Part shown: positions 1 to 11,202 of the stretch, in pieces
Layout of the letters: every line of letters starts with the position of its first letter
Numbering within the stretch: position 1 is the first letter of the stretch
Assembly (NCBI GenBank): GCA_964058805.1
Contig: CAXKVV010002063.1
Span: 1 to 33,339, forward strand
DNA: 33,339 nucleotides
Direction of reading: 5' to 3'
DNA from: Schoenoplectus triqueter
Lineage: Eukaryota; Streptophyta; Magnoliopsida; Poales; Cyperaceae
Position numbers and translations under genes: made by a program
The notes under the pieces: model-generated
Database searches by the model: none
Told to the model about the DNA's origin: nothing
Seen by the model: only the letters and a program-made list of their open reading frames with translations

Positions 1-31
1 GTGGTTTACTTTAATTGTTTGGCTATGATAG

Positions 32-2679
32 ATATGGATTTGGAGCATATTTCAGTATACTTCCTGGCTCGGAGTGGTCGGCTATAATGCTTACTTACGG
101 ATTTCCTGTTGCTATCATCGGCATGGCACTCAAGGTCCAATTATATCTCCATATACATTTGTTGATTTTGTGCCAAATCTGGAATACAAAAGCAGCCTTT
201 TCATAAACTATGGATAATAAGATACAATATTAACAATGGCAGTTACACAACTAACCGCTGTGCTGTTACATGTACCAGTTCGGTACAATTAGTTAGGATA
301 ATTCTTTAGATTCACAATGTATCTAGACACTCTGTAACTCAATACAGTTAGCACTATCTTTGTAATAGAAAAGTTCTATAAATGATAGACTGTAACTATT
401 CTTGAAAGGGATGAAAAGATTATCCATTTCTTGCAAACATACTTGCCATCTTCTATCCTGATTCTTTACAATGGATGAATTTGTTTGGTTTTCATTGTTT
501 TATTACAGGTTAGAGCTGAAATTGATTGCAATTGTTGTCCCTGTTAGTTTTCATTGTTTATTTTATTATTGATTTTCCTCACTTTCCATTTTCAAAAATT
601 CAGTATGCTGAATTAAAACCAGTGCCCTGCATAACCTTCTCTGATGCTCAAGCCTTGAGAGAAAAATGTGCTACACCCATCCTTAAGCAGGTACTATGAA
701 CCTTTTATATTTTTGTATAAACTGTATTTAAATAGATCTTGATGGTTATACGTTCTATTTTTGTCAGGTAAGGAGTGATGTTATCCGATACAGATACGGT
801 GATGAGCAACATTTGGATGAAGCCCTTAAAAGGATCTTTCAATATGGACAGGCATGCACCATGAACCTTTTTTAATTTACCATGTGCCTTACATCTGTAT
901 TATTATCTGATAGCTTTAGAGTTATTAGCGCTATCTGAGACAAAAATAGAAGTAACCTCTTTTTTCATTGTTGCAATTTTTCACAGAATGAAAGTGCTTG
1001 GTGTTAAGTCTGGCTTGTGTAAATGAAACCAAATATTTTATTATTTTATTTAAAATACAAATGCCAACATATCTCTGAATATTTGACCATGTTTAACTAT
1101 AGGAAGTCTCTTCTGTTGTAAATTTAACCATTAACTGAAGTAAAATTAAGAAAGTTGAAATTGAATATTGTTCCTGAAATTCCATGTATATGTGATCTGC
1201 TGATTTGTTGGCTCAATATAGAAAAGTTAAGGGCCCTTAATTTGTTTATTCTTGTGTGACCAAGGCCTCATTCATATTGGATATTATGTTATCCAGATTA
1301 GTGTTGGTGATAAATTGCAATTGTTAGAAATGTGTGGTGTATTTGCAAATACAGTTGATTATCAGGACTAATTGCAAAAGTTCATAGATTTATGTAAAGA
1401 ACCCAAACCTGAAGTTACTATGTGTTGATGCCCTATTAGGGAGGTTCAGCACCTGGTGGACCATGGAAAAGCTAGTTACCTTACTCATACTTCTTTAGTT
1501 GAATCCAAGTGTTATGAGAAATCATAGGGTTAACTCATTATTCAGTTTGTTTTAATTTAAATCCAAAATAATTCAGGGAGGAGGCATTCCAAGGCGCAGT
1601 GCACCTAGGCTTGAGATGATCCGTGAAGAAGTAAGTTTGAGTCTTTTCTGTAATTACGTCTCTTGAATGTATTATTAATAATACCAGCAACATAGAAATC
1701 CTTAACTATATTATGTGATTAAATAAATGCCATATGTTTCAAAATAAGATATGAAGATTAAATGCTAAATTTCTATCAAATGAGGCATTTCTGTAATATT
1801 TGATCAAGTAACCATGTAAATTGTTTGATTTCCCATTTGTTCCTTTCAATTTTGTTTGTGTAGGTTACTGAAGAGGGAAAGTATGCTTTGGTGCTTGCTT
1901 TTGAAGCAAAAGCATTGCAGCTATCTGATTTTGAGCAAAGACGGGTAAGTTTTATCTCCAGTGGTACTTCTGATGAAAATTGTACCAATTGAATAATAGT
2001 CTGTATCAAATGTTAATGGTTATATGTGAATAGTAGAAGAGACAATAAAGAAACTTGTAGTGTGATATTACCATTTACTTTCATCAATATTCCATTTCAA
2101 GAACAACATCATTAAAAAAAAAATTGAAGAACAAACCTCAGTTTCTGTTACATGTATTCTGAACTAGGTAATTTTACATGCACAATAAAAAATTGTCCTC
2201 AAGGAAAAGACGTGTGGTTGACTTTAAATTATTGTGACGTGGTTATTTTTTAATTTCAGCCAAAGTTCACGTCTTTCTTTGGACCAGGGGTCAATGCAGA
2301 AATCCGTTAGTTTTCTTGTACCTTTTCTCTGAAATTTTGAGCACAGCTTAATCTATTTTCCATATTCTTTCTTTCTTATCCAAACACACAGAAAGTAAAA
2401 AATTTAAAGGAAAGTGAACACAAGTCAATTAAAGAATGTAAAGAGAGAGAATTATTAAAACATAGCAGGCCTTACACCTACTGCTTAAAGAAAAAAAAAT
2501 AAAATGAAAAAGATGAGGGAACAAGTACTACCGTAATACTGACACAAGGCTCAGATGTGGTGTGAAATCCGGTGAATGTTTCTTACAATAAATAATTAGC
2601 TGTTTTTGCATTGTTTGGTGTAGGAAAAGGAGAGAACGATTTGTATGAAGTTTGTCTAGTTTCACAAACTGCATCCTGA
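32..2679 (+). CDS. DUF2854-family protein, 3' part (seven terminal exons)
   Basis: The conserved C-terminal half of a DUF2854 protein, a family of plants and cyanobacteria. Plant members are generally plastid-targeted; one is linked to leaf virescence. The biochemical role is not settled. Coding exons are 32-134, 604-690, 768-851, 1577-1630, 1864-1944, 2260-2305 and 2624-2679, and the reading phase is kept across every junction. Recognisable pieces are LTYGFPVAIIGMALK (a hydrophobic stretch, probably membrane), YAELKPVPC, RYRYGDEQHLDEALKRIF, GGGIPRRSAP, FEAKALQLSDFEQRR, KFTSFFGPG and KGENDLYEV, followed by a TGA at 2677-2679. The last splice creates an Arg codon where I expect Gly. The intron after 851 has a GC donor (CAG/GCATGC) and the others are GT-AG. 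The N-terminus, any transit peptide and the promoter lie left of the window. The first acceptor at 30-31 is inferred. Confidence 0.85.
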
Positions 2680-3204
2680 TTTCTGAAAAGAATCAAGGAC
2701 ACAACAGAGCACTACACTTTGTACAGATGTTGTAAAGAATTTTTATTTATACTACTAATTAGTGACCGAGGGGGTTTCTTTTACCTGCATAATGCTGGTG
2801 CTTCCTCTATGTCGGAACAAGCTGATTACACAAGTTCCTCTCTAGTTAGTATTAGCATTCTGTAGAATTCAATGTTGATCGAGCTTGAAATACGGTTAAA
2901 TTGGTATAAGCTAAGAACTCTTCTACGGTTCCCATTTCGTCCTATTACACAACCCAATTAAAAATCTATCAAATGAGAAAATAAACCTTTATCAACGATT
3001 ACTTACCTCTGTTACCTATTTTGTGATTTTCATTTAAAAAGGTTAATTAATAGAAGGAAATAAGTGTTGCTATAACATTTTGTTACCTATATGGCTATAT
3101 GGTATAAAATTAAATTCGTACAATAACTAGTTTCGTTGTGTAGTTTATTTCTCCGTTGAGATATCCATTTATATGTACAATGGAGAGATAAAAGCAAGCG
3201 CGAA
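2680..3204. other. 3' flank of the DUF2854 gene and intergenic DNA
   Basis: AT-rich sequence that should hold the 3' UTR of the upstream gene. No exon-like reading frame or repeat was recognised. A short T-rich stretch lies near 2735-2755. The exact polyadenylation site cannot be read from the sequence. Confidence 0.5.
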
Positions 3205-3276
3205 GTCGTTGTAGTATAGTGGTGAGTATCCCCGCCTGTCACGCGGGAGACCCGGGTTCGATCCCCGGCAACGGCG
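3205..3276 (+). tRNA. tRNA-Asp (anticodon GUC)
   Basis: A complete 72-nt cloverleaf. The acceptor stem pairs GTCGTTG (3205-3211) with CAACGGC (3269-3275), with one T-G wobble and discriminator G. The anticodon stem-loop CCCGCCTGTCACGCGGG carries GTC. The T arm contains GGGTTCGATCCCC. The 3' CCA is not encoded and an oligo-T run follows within about 10-20 nt, as expected for a nuclear Pol III gene. It matches the usual plant nuclear tRNA-Asp and shows no damage. A 103-residue open frame (3219-3530) that runs through it is a shadow. Confidence 0.95.
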
Positions 3277-3540
3277 ATATTTGTTTTCCGTTTTCTTATT
3301 TTCTTGGTCGGCTCGTAATTCGTAAATCGTCAGCACAAATAAATTTCCTACAAGGAAACTTATTTACTTCGTCAGTGGGTAAAATTAGTAGTATAATTGG
3401 GAGTAATTATTTACTTCGTCAGTATTTATTTATTATGTATCTTTTCATGACCCAAGGCGGTAAAATAAATGCCTGCATGAAGTGTAGCGGCAGAGCATTT
3501 AAGACTCAATATAAGTGGGAGGAATGCTGAATTGGTGGGC
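3277..3540. other. Spacer with a short direct repeat
   Basis: Between the tRNA and the LINE relic. The 17-mer TTATTTACTTCGTCAGT occurs twice (about 3360-3376 and 3409-3425). No gene was seen. Confidence 0.5.
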
Positions 3541-3980
3541 TTTCAGATTGTCAGAGGTAGCCCTAGATATTTATTTAATTGGTGTGAAGTAGTTCATCAG
3601 GAATAGAAACGGGCAACAATCCCGATTTATTTGAATATCCTATATATGTTTTACTCAATAGATGCAGAGCAGACATAATGATTTTGAGTGTAGTAGGTCC
3701 ACTAGTAGAGGAATAAAGGGTAGCAATTTGGTGGCCAAGATTTTGGTTAATATTTTCGGATAGCGGATAGAACACTAATAGGATGAAAATCTGAGATATT
3801 TGTCGCCCCATTTTTCTTTAGAATCAGGGTGATATAAGCCTGATTAATTATCCATAGGTTGAATTTGATATGGTAAAAAGCTATTACTACCCATCGGATC
3901 CTATAACTTTGTCCTTTGACATTACAAATACAGTCTTTTTAGCTCAGTAATTGATATGATGTCCGGAGATGGAGTGCTAG

Positions 3981-4229
3981 CTAGGCCGAATGAACTAGGT
4001 CCCTGACTTCTTGAAAGTGTAGCCAGTACCTTTCGAAGGAGAATGATCTGTATGGAAAATTATCGGTCCTTTTGAAGTTGAGGTTGAGAGGGATATGGTT
4101 CGAGGTTGGTGTCGATAAATCAAATAGGTGAGGTAAATGAGTGGATATATAGGGATTCTCAATGATTGGACAAGAGTACTCTATTAAGTTTAGAAAAAAA
4201 TAGCTAGCCTTAGTCTTTTGTTTGACCAT
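3981..4229 (-). pseudogene. LINE ORF2 endonuclease C-terminal fragment
   Basis: An 82-residue stretch that closes the LINE endonuclease domain. TSNHIPL replaces the typical SDHxPL catalytic motif (the Asp is lost, Asp to Asn) and is followed by FERYWLHFQEVRDLV, matching the FxFENxWLxHxDF motif of plant LINEs. The lost Asp fits a decayed copy. Confidence 0.7.
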
Positions 4230-4505
4230 GTGTATTGTCTATCAAAGAGGGGGACTTCCTGTAGTTATAAGTACAAAATTAGGGTATGAAATGTGAGAAT
4301 GGAATGTGTATTAGAGTTGACCGCAATGGTGTTCTCAAGATCCTTTATGATGTTGAAGTCACCCAAAATAATCTATGGTAAGTTATGGAGACAATAAACC
4401 ATTCTGATTTCGATAAGAAAGATATTTGTTAAGTTGTTATCTACCGGTCCATAGATATTGGTGAGCATGAATTAGAAGTCTAAGTTATTGGTTAGGACGA
4501 CTGTG

Positions 4506-4796
4506 TTAGAAAAAGTTAGATCGTACACATAATTTAGGGATAAGGATGAGTTCCACGCGGTGAGAGTGCCTCCCCGAGAGTACCATTGTGTGATTAGAGT
4601 AAGAGTTAGGGAGGAAAGAATAAAGTTTAGAAAATGAGATTTCATTCAATTTTATCTCTTGCAAACATAAAATATAATTCTTAGAGACCTGTAATGTGTC
4701 TTTAATTAAGTCACATTTAGTAGGATCTCCAAGACAACTAACATTCCAACATACAATTGACAGATTATCAATATTCATCATCAATACATAACCCAA
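4506..4796 (-). pseudogene. LINE ORF2 endonuclease N-terminal fragment
   Basis: A 96-residue open stretch that starts the endonuclease/exonuclease/phosphatase fold of a LINE ORF2. CWNVSCLG corresponds to the usual CWNVRGLG, and LCLQEIK to the Mg-binding LxLQETK motif, where the Thr is changed to Ile but the catalytic Glu remains. The frame breaks after the VLSGRHSHRVELILI segment, where intact LINEs have a Gly-rich GGI motif. The remainder is found in other frames down to about 3981. Confidence 0.75.
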
Positions 4797-6221
4797 AAGA
4801 GAGACTAGCTAATATTGTATATAATATAAAAGTTCATTCTAATAGGAACGAGCTATCACTAATCCAAAGAGAAGCATCTCATGGGCTGAGCTACATATCT
4901 AGCATGTCCTTGTCCACTGTCTCCGCATCGATATCGTCAAGATTGATGCCCTCCATGGTAGTCCTCATCATCATCGTCACTTAAGGGGAACCTCAGATCT
5001 TGAAGTATGAGAGGTTTTGGTGTATGGGGAGCAGACACAGTGGGTTGTGGTGGAGTTGTTGTGTCAGTTGTCAGGTCAGATGAAGTAGCATTAGTGACCG
5101 ATTGTTGTGCTGACGGTGGAGGGGGATAATAGTTCAGATAGTAGGTCATCATTGAGATATATGGAGATGAAGTCAGCAATATTTGAAATTGTGTTGACAT
5201 TTAGAGGTTTTGCTACTATAGATTCTTGTTGTAAGGTCTTCTCCAGGCCTACTTCTGTCAGGACATTTTATATTGTGTTTTTCTTGAGCCTTGGTGAGAG
5301 TGGGTACTAGGCTAGGATATAGATCCACCTTCTTAAGCTTGTGAGAGCTCCGTCTCAATACCTTTTTCTACTACGGTAAGGACTACAGGACCTTTTTCCC
5401 TTTGAGAGTAGTTGATATTGCATGGGTGCCAATCGGTCTCACTTTTGGCACCAGAGTTGGCTATGGTGCCCGACAAGCGGTGGCTTGTATGAGAGCCATG
5501 TGAACGATTAGGTTGTGAATAGCCTTGTTATTGAAGTTATTTTTGTACTGGTTAACTATGGGAAGAGAGGAGTTAGCAATCTGCTAAATGTGATGTGAGT
5601 TGTCACAAGGATATGTTGGGGACAGAATGTCATCTGGGGATGTATGGGGCCGTGTCAATGGAGTCTTTGCTATAGCCGAGCAGGCTGGGGTTTGTTCGCA
5701 TTGGGTCGACCTTTTTGAGTGAGTTGCTTTGAGATAAGAGATCAGCCTTCAATTATAGGTCCTATAATTAACATAGTGTGATGCAGACTTTGTGAGATAA
5801 TTTATTTAAATCTTATTTTGGTCTGTTAGGCTTGGTAAATAGTTAGGGGAGGCAAAAAAATCTTGATGTGTTTTGACCTGCAGAGTGAGGGTTCGGTTGG
5901 TGCCATGTCGGCCGAGGTGAGTAGGGGTAATAGGGCAGTTTTGGAGGCACATGGGAGGTCTGAGAGCATAGTTGGATGAGAAGCTCTCTATCCACCGATA
6001 CTTAATCCATTGACAATAAATTTTATTGGTGCTTCCCTTTCATATTCGAATAATTTTGGTGCCAAGAACCTGCTCAAGGAGGAAGATGAGCCCTCTTTTT
6101 GCTCGTATAAACTCTACGTCCTGCTCTTTTTAAAACATGACATACACTTGCATAATCATATTTTCGTAGACTACATCCGACAGAGTGGTGTCTTTAATGA
6201 ACTCGAAGTTTTTTGGGTCCA

Positions 6222-6623
6222 TCAGATAATCACTAGAAGTGTTATGATTTTCCTGCCATTCAAGAACATCATGATAGATCTTAGTATCCGGGATAGATAA
6301 TCCGTAGCTATAACCGTCCTTAGCCGTTCAAATGACTCAGCCTTCTTAAACGATGGGTGGGGCAGTATGAGCCCGAATGAGGAGGATATGACAACTAATT
6401 CTTCCAGTGACCATGCATGGGGAGGTAAGTCTACCAAATCAATCCATACTTTGTATTCAAGAGCCTGCATTTCTATTTTGATCGTCGGCGACCAGACAAA
6501 GGCTATATATGTAGTTGAGTGAAGATAGATATGATGTGCAGAAATCGAAGGAGATGAGGTAGTAAGTTGAGGTTGAGCGGGTGTGTACAGGAGGTTTCCT
6601 GGACTCGATGTATTCGGTTGCAT
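6222..6623 (-). pseudogene. LINE ORF1 fragment with DUF4283-like segment
   Basis: A 133-residue open stretch. Its middle, WIDLVDLPPHAWSLEEL, then SSSFGLILPHPSFKKAESFERLR, resembles the DUF4283 nucleic-acid-binding region in ORF1 of plant LINEs. Residues before it are Ser/Thr/Pro-rich. No intact zinc knuckle was seen. It lies upstream (minus strand) of the ORF2 fragments, as expected. Confidence 0.65.
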
Positions 6624-7023
6624 CGCGAGTAGGGAGAGTAGTAGTTAATTCGGAGGAATAATATGACTGCTCGTCGGGGGAGGTAACTAGATGATAGCTT
6701 CCCATGGCCCGCGTTGGGGGAGTTTTAATGATCACCAATATCACCTAGGAATCGCCCAATATTCCTCCGATCATTTTTAAAAAAAATATTTTGGATTCAA
6801 CCAATGTTTTTTTACATAATTATTATTTTATTTCTAACAATATGCTTCAGTTTCACAATAGATAACTCATACTTAAAATGACTTCATTGCTTGTACTAGC
6901 AAAAGGGCAACGTGTGTCAAGCCCACACAATTCACAAATCACATCCTCTTTTTTGTTTTAAAGAAAATAAATTTATTTTACCTTGTAAAAAGTTGGGCAC
7001 AAATATTCCACTCAAAATATAAA

Positions 7024-7911
7024 GGGTTAATTTTCGGTGTACTCATTAAAACTTCTTAAATTTCCAATATCCCCATCTAAACACTATAATAGTTTATATC
7101 CCATCTAAATTTAATTTATTTTCTTATATCTCTTTTATGCACATGACCTATTATTTCACCTATTGTAACACATAAATTGATTATTATAACCTTTGAAAAA
7201 TATGTATACGTCTCTTTATTTTCTCAACAATAGTAAAATAAAAAGAGAGAGCTTACATTCAATATAAAAGTATAGGTATAAAAAATAATCATTAGCAAAA
7301 TTTATCAGATAATTAAAATGCTTTATAAAAAGATAGCACAACATAGTTTTTTTTTTCAATAACGGACGTCAATGACTTCTATGAATAGATAAACATAAGA
7401 AATTATTGATTTTTTTTAAAACTTAATTGATACGAATAAGAGAAACTGCAAGACAAGCATAAGAAGGAATGAGTTGTACGGATATATATGGAAGAGCAGG
7501 GGTGAAATCAGAAATGATCGATAAGAGGTGTTCGGTTCAAAGAAATAAAATATTTAGGTAAAAAAAATATTTTTTACTGTACGACTTTTATTTTTTAATG
7601 AATCAAGGAGGTATCCGGACACTGGCTAGCACCTACCTTGGTGCCGCTCCTATGGAAGAGTCTCAAGAGAAGCCAAGAAGAAGAGAGAGTCTTTATTTTT
7701 ATTTTGTGTTAATAAAATAAGATGAACATATTCATTTTCGAAAAGGTACAATAGTCAATTGAGTGTCACAATAAGTTTAAAATAAGTTATATACATAAAA
7801 GAGGATATGAAAAAATAAATGAAGTTTGAATGGGGATATAAGCTATTATAATATTTAGATGAGGATATTAACAATTTAAGAAATTTTAATGGGAATCCTA
7901 GAAATGAACCC
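7024..7911. mobile_element. Mutator-type MITE with ~190-bp TIRs and 9-bp TSD
   Basis: The left end (from GGGTTAATTTTCGG at 7024) and the reverse complement of the right end (GGGTTCATTTCTAGG, ending at 7911) stay alignable for about 190 bp. Shared blocks include CATTAAAA(C/T)TTCTTAAAT and the AATATCC(C/T)CATCTAAA stretch. The flanks AAATATAAA (7015-7023) and AAATATAAG (7912-7920) form a 9-bp target duplication with one mismatch. Long TIRs plus a 9-bp TSD point to the Mutator (MULE) superfamily. No transposase frame is present, so it is non-autonomous. A hAT MITE sits inside it at 7497-7652. Confidence 0.75.
7497..7652. mobile_element. hAT-type MITE (156 bp), nested in the Mutator MITE
   Basis: Starts CAGGGGTGAAATCAG and ends GGTGCCGCTCCTA. 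The sister copy at 16684 shows the intact ends CAGGGGC and GCCCCTG. Both sides carry the 8-bp duplication TGGAAGAG (7489-7496 and 7653-7660). Short CAGGGG TIRs with an 8-bp TSD are the hAT signature. The interior resembles the sister copy (CGTACGAC-like block, TTTATTTTTTAATGAA, a GTCCGG-like block, GCACCTACCTTG). No coding capacity. Confidence 0.85.
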
Positions 7912-7920
7912 AAATATAAG

Positions 7921-8260
7921 GTTACTTTCTTCTACCTTTATATGCATGCGGTAATAGTTTCAACGGCAAGTTGGCCGTCTGGCTTTTATTATTATATCTT
8001 CCTTATAATTTTTTTTCTTTGATTATTCTATCAATGTGAACATATGTGGGGATCATTTATATTTCTTCGGCACTTGCTAGTTTGCATAATTATATTGTTA
8101 GAAGGAATTGAAAAATGTAAAACATGTTGGCATTATGTATAAATTTTTTATTTATAGTTAACAACTCCGACAGAAGAAAAAAAGTTACAAAAGATGGATG
8201 CCTAAAGCCACCTCTCCTCTATATATGTAATATACAAGCAAACTTGTATAGCTATTTGAT
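7921..8260. other. AT-rich intergenic DNA
   Basis: No coding signal and no clear repeat before the (TA)n tract that begins near 8262. Confidence 0.4.
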
Positions 8261-8281
8261 AATATATATATATATATATAA

Positions 8282-8690
8282 GTAAAGATATCGTGAACTT
8301 AAACTCACGGAGACTTTCCGTGATTTTAACTCAAAGAGTATATCAAATTATCTCTAAATTTTAATTTATCATACTCATTAAATTTTTTATATGAAAATCT
8401 TATGGGATGCAAAAATTTGGAGTGTTTTGAGTTTTTTATGTCATCGTTTTTAATTTTTAAAAATGATGTTCAAACATTAAATATATTATTATTATTTTTA
8501 GAGTTAATTTTAAAAAATTAAAAACGGTGACTTAAAAAAACTCAAAACACTTCAAATTTTTGCATCCCACAAAATTTTCATATAAAGAATTTAATGAGCA
8601 TGATAAATTAAAATTTGGAGATGATTTGATATATTTTTTGAGTTGAACTCACAGAAGACCTTCGTGAGTGTAAACTCACGGTATCTCTAA
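8282..8690. mobile_element. Long palindromic (foldback) element, family B copy 1
   Basis: Two roughly 180-bp arms form an inverted repeat. Left-arm blocks such as AACTTAAACTCACGG, CTCATTAAATTTTTTATATG and GGGATGCAAAAATTTGGAG reappear in reverse complement on the right (CCGTGAGTTTACACTC, CATATAAAGAATTTAATGAG, CAAATTTTTGCATCCC). The centre is a short A/T spacer near 8480-8500. It is flanked on both sides by (TA)n-rich DNA (about 8262-8281 and 8695-8735). No coding capacity. Related copies lie at 18709, 20735 and about 25843. Confidence 0.75.
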
Positions 8691-8794
8691 TCTCTCTATA
8701 TATGTATGTATTTATGTATATATATATATATATATCTATAGGTGAACCCATCAAAAAAGGAAAATTATGAAAAATCATGCGACGACCAGCCTAG

Positions 8795-11145
8795 CTATTT
8801 GATTGCCTTTGTATTGAAGCAGAAATGGCGGTGGAACTCTCCCCCGATGCAACATTTTTCTTTGAGAAAACTCGGCTCCTTTGGAACCGTCAGAGGTCTC
8901 GTAGATCTGCAATTTTATTGTGATTTTTTATCATTTACTTTTATTTATTTAATTATATAAAAATCCGTATAAGTGTTGTTTCCATAATAAAATTAATAAA
9001 AAAAATAGAGTGGTGTTCAATTAATTGAATGTACCTTTGAGGAGAAAATGGCTTGTCAAAAATGGGCATGAGCTGGGCCTTTGGAACCATCTCCTTTCTC
9101 ATAATTTTTATCTCTTCTTCTTCTATAACCTATCATTAATAAAGATGCCATTCATGCATCAGATTTTAATTCAGATACATATAGGATATGTTTTTTTTTA
9201 AACTTTTTTTGTGATATGGATTTTGTACCCATAAAGTTCTCTAATGGATGAGAATTAATTAAGACAAATTTACTTATATTTTTACAACCTGATCATCATC
9301 GTAAACATTAAACAACTTTTTCTTGCAATTATCAGTAACATGCTACGCACTACACAACAAGGTCGAGCCAATTGTCTTGTTTTGTGTGACGCCACGTGGT
9401 ACTTGCTTTAACGGATATGTAAACGCTCATAGTAAATTGAGAACCCTTGTCAATTTACTTTTGAGCTGAAAGTTCATATAAAAAATAATTTATTAATTTG
9501 CAAGTCCTTTAAAGGACTAGTGCTTTGATGAATAGTACCTTCAGGATTTTCTCCTCAAATCTTCTAATTATCCCCAAGGAGTTTATTTTGCTCGCCATCT
9601 AAAATCATTAGAATTAAAGGAACATCAATTGGATTAATCGCAGTTTAATTTATTGCTGATATTCATGATAATTATCATATATTATCTCACCATAAAATCG
9701 AAACTGGCACGCCGTACAGCTCTCTCTTCGCTGTGAAGCCTAAAGATCTTCTCTGTTTTTGTGGATTTGTCCTTAGGTACCGATTTTGGTGAATACTACA
9801 ATGTCAGATGAAGAGCAAGATAAAAAAAAAATTAAGAGAAATGGAAATATTATGTCTTATCCTAATATCTTTAAACACAGAATAGGAGGAATAGATGGAG
9901 ATGAACCTTAGTTTTTACATCTTTTGGCGGTGACCCTTGTGTTGCATAGGCTTGCAGTTTAGGTTCCTTTTCAGGCGATCCTGGTCCACTTTTTGTGAAA
10001 TTTTGCTCTTTTCTTTGACCCTGTTTCTGTAAGCCAGTCCCGAACCCAAAAGGAATTAACATCTTCATTCCATATATATTGTAGAAAGTAAATCATTGGC
10101 TTGCTAAATCCATATAAAAAAAAGGAAATAATTTTAATGATGCATGTGGTGTTGTATGGATTTATCAGTGTGCCAGTGTGTACTGTTGATTTGTTTTCTA
10201 ATTTTGTGTAAATTTTTACTGTACAATTAGTCGATTATTGTCATATCCTTATCTGCTTCTTGAGCACCTTTTAGGTAGGTAATGATGATATCATCTAAAA
10301 GCATGCAAATCATTATAGACCTTATCTGGGGTAGAAAGGGACATTTAAAGTGACCACAAAGTTGCTATCATTAGCTTCAACGTTCCAACTTCCCAACTAT
10401 TGACAAGATGGAATTAAACAGCATCTTATCACAGCGCTAAGCTGCTAACTTAACAGTGGAGTTAAAGCTATCAATTAAGTATATTCAAACACTGAATTAT
10501 TAATTAATTCATATTACATATTATTATAATTACTTGATTGGCAATATTGCTCACTCTAGAAGACATAGCCTGAGTGTTCCTCATCGGGCGCTTCACAGCC
10601 GGGTTCATCGCACCTTCCTTTGGACTCTGCCATAGTATATATATTTCACAGATTAATTCAATGTATAATTAACTGCATTACTTTGTTAATTAGGATAAGG
10701 TAATTAATAATTAATACTCTTAAGTGCAATGACATTTATATCTTCTTGAAAGTGAATCGTATATGTTCTTGATTTACTGAAATGAAGTGTACGCTTTCCC
10801 ATTATCAATTATTACGAGTGCATATGCTGCATTGCAAAGTGCGTCTATATAGTATGGATCATTAAAAACCAGATTGATTTTTCAACGCATATATAGCATC
10901 ACACATTCACAATGTAACTCATTTAAAAAAATTGCAAAAAAGAAAAGTGCACATGCATGCTACATCGATCCCATACATACTCAAAGTACATTTATTCTAT
11001 TTGCAATTCTAAGCTTGTTTTATTTGGCGACCAAAGAGCTCAAAGGACATTTTAAAGCAAGTGAAGAAGCACGTGCAACAAATATAAAGTTGCATGCTAT
11101 TCTAACCTTTGGTGAGTGAAGCAACTTGGTTGTCTCTTCCACCAT
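8795..11145 (-). CDS. TPX2-domain (microtubule-associated) protein, seven exons
   Basis: A small TPX2-family protein, expected to bind microtubules. Exons in coding order are 11107-11145, 10534-10626, 9907-10062, 9691-9795, 9539-9598, 9035-9129 and 8795-8906, giving 219 residues. All introns are GT-AG and all phases agree. The N-terminus is basic and Ser/Pro-rich (SPKEGAMNPAVKRPMRNT; residues 14-31). A low-complexity linker covers about 45-96. The TPX2 domain covers about 108-198: FRLHSEERAVRRASFDF, FEEKILK, EEEEIKIMRKEMVPKAQLMP, FDKPFSPQR and STRPLTVPKEPSF. The tail after EPSF is Cys-rich and not recognised. The length suits the short plant TPX2-like proteins. The start is the first ATG downstream of a TATA box. 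The exon 3 donor could instead be 12 nt earlier (GAT/GTAAAA), also in phase. No defect was seen, so the gene is probably functional. Confidence 0.88.
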
Positions 11146-11194
11146 TTTTGAATTTGTAAAGTTGAGATGAGTGCTCTCTATTATTACAAACCCC

Positions 11195-11202
11195 AATTTA
11201 TA
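11195..11202 (-). promoter_or_regulatory. TATA box of the TPX2-domain gene
   Basis: The minus strand reads CTATAAATTGG here. It lies about 50 nt upstream of the ATG at 11145, which would give a 5' UTR of roughly 20-25 nt. It is the only good TATA motif close to the start codon. Confidence 0.5.

Larger units (their letters stand above)
3580..6780 (-). mobile_element. Degenerate L1-type LINE, minus strand, 3' part missing
   Basis: Reading the minus strand from about 6780 downwards, the order is that of a plant L1 LINE. An ORF1-like region contains a DUF4283-type segment (about 6260-6450; WIDLVDLPPHAWSLEEL, then SFERLRTVIATDYLSRI). A Pro/Ser/Thr-rich and acidic region follows (4937-5200). The ORF2 endonuclease begins at about 4796 (NLSIVCWNVSCLGDPTKCDLI, with LCLQEIKLNE) and ends near 3990 (TSNHIPL, then FERYWLHFQEV). 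The start of a reverse transcriptase lies at 3640-3840 (GATNISDFHPISVLSAI, then KILTKILATKLLPFIP after a frameshift). Frames are broken by stops and shifts, so this is dead. The catalytic part of the RT and the 3' tail are missing, and the endonuclease-RT linker is far shorter than usual. LINE insertions normally lose the 5' end, so a later deletion or rearrangement is likely. Confidence 0.82.

Noticed and set aside
3219..3530. 103-residue ORF across the tRNA
   Set aside because: It runs through the tRNA-Asp in frame by chance (its start reads the tRNA itself) and shows no protein features.
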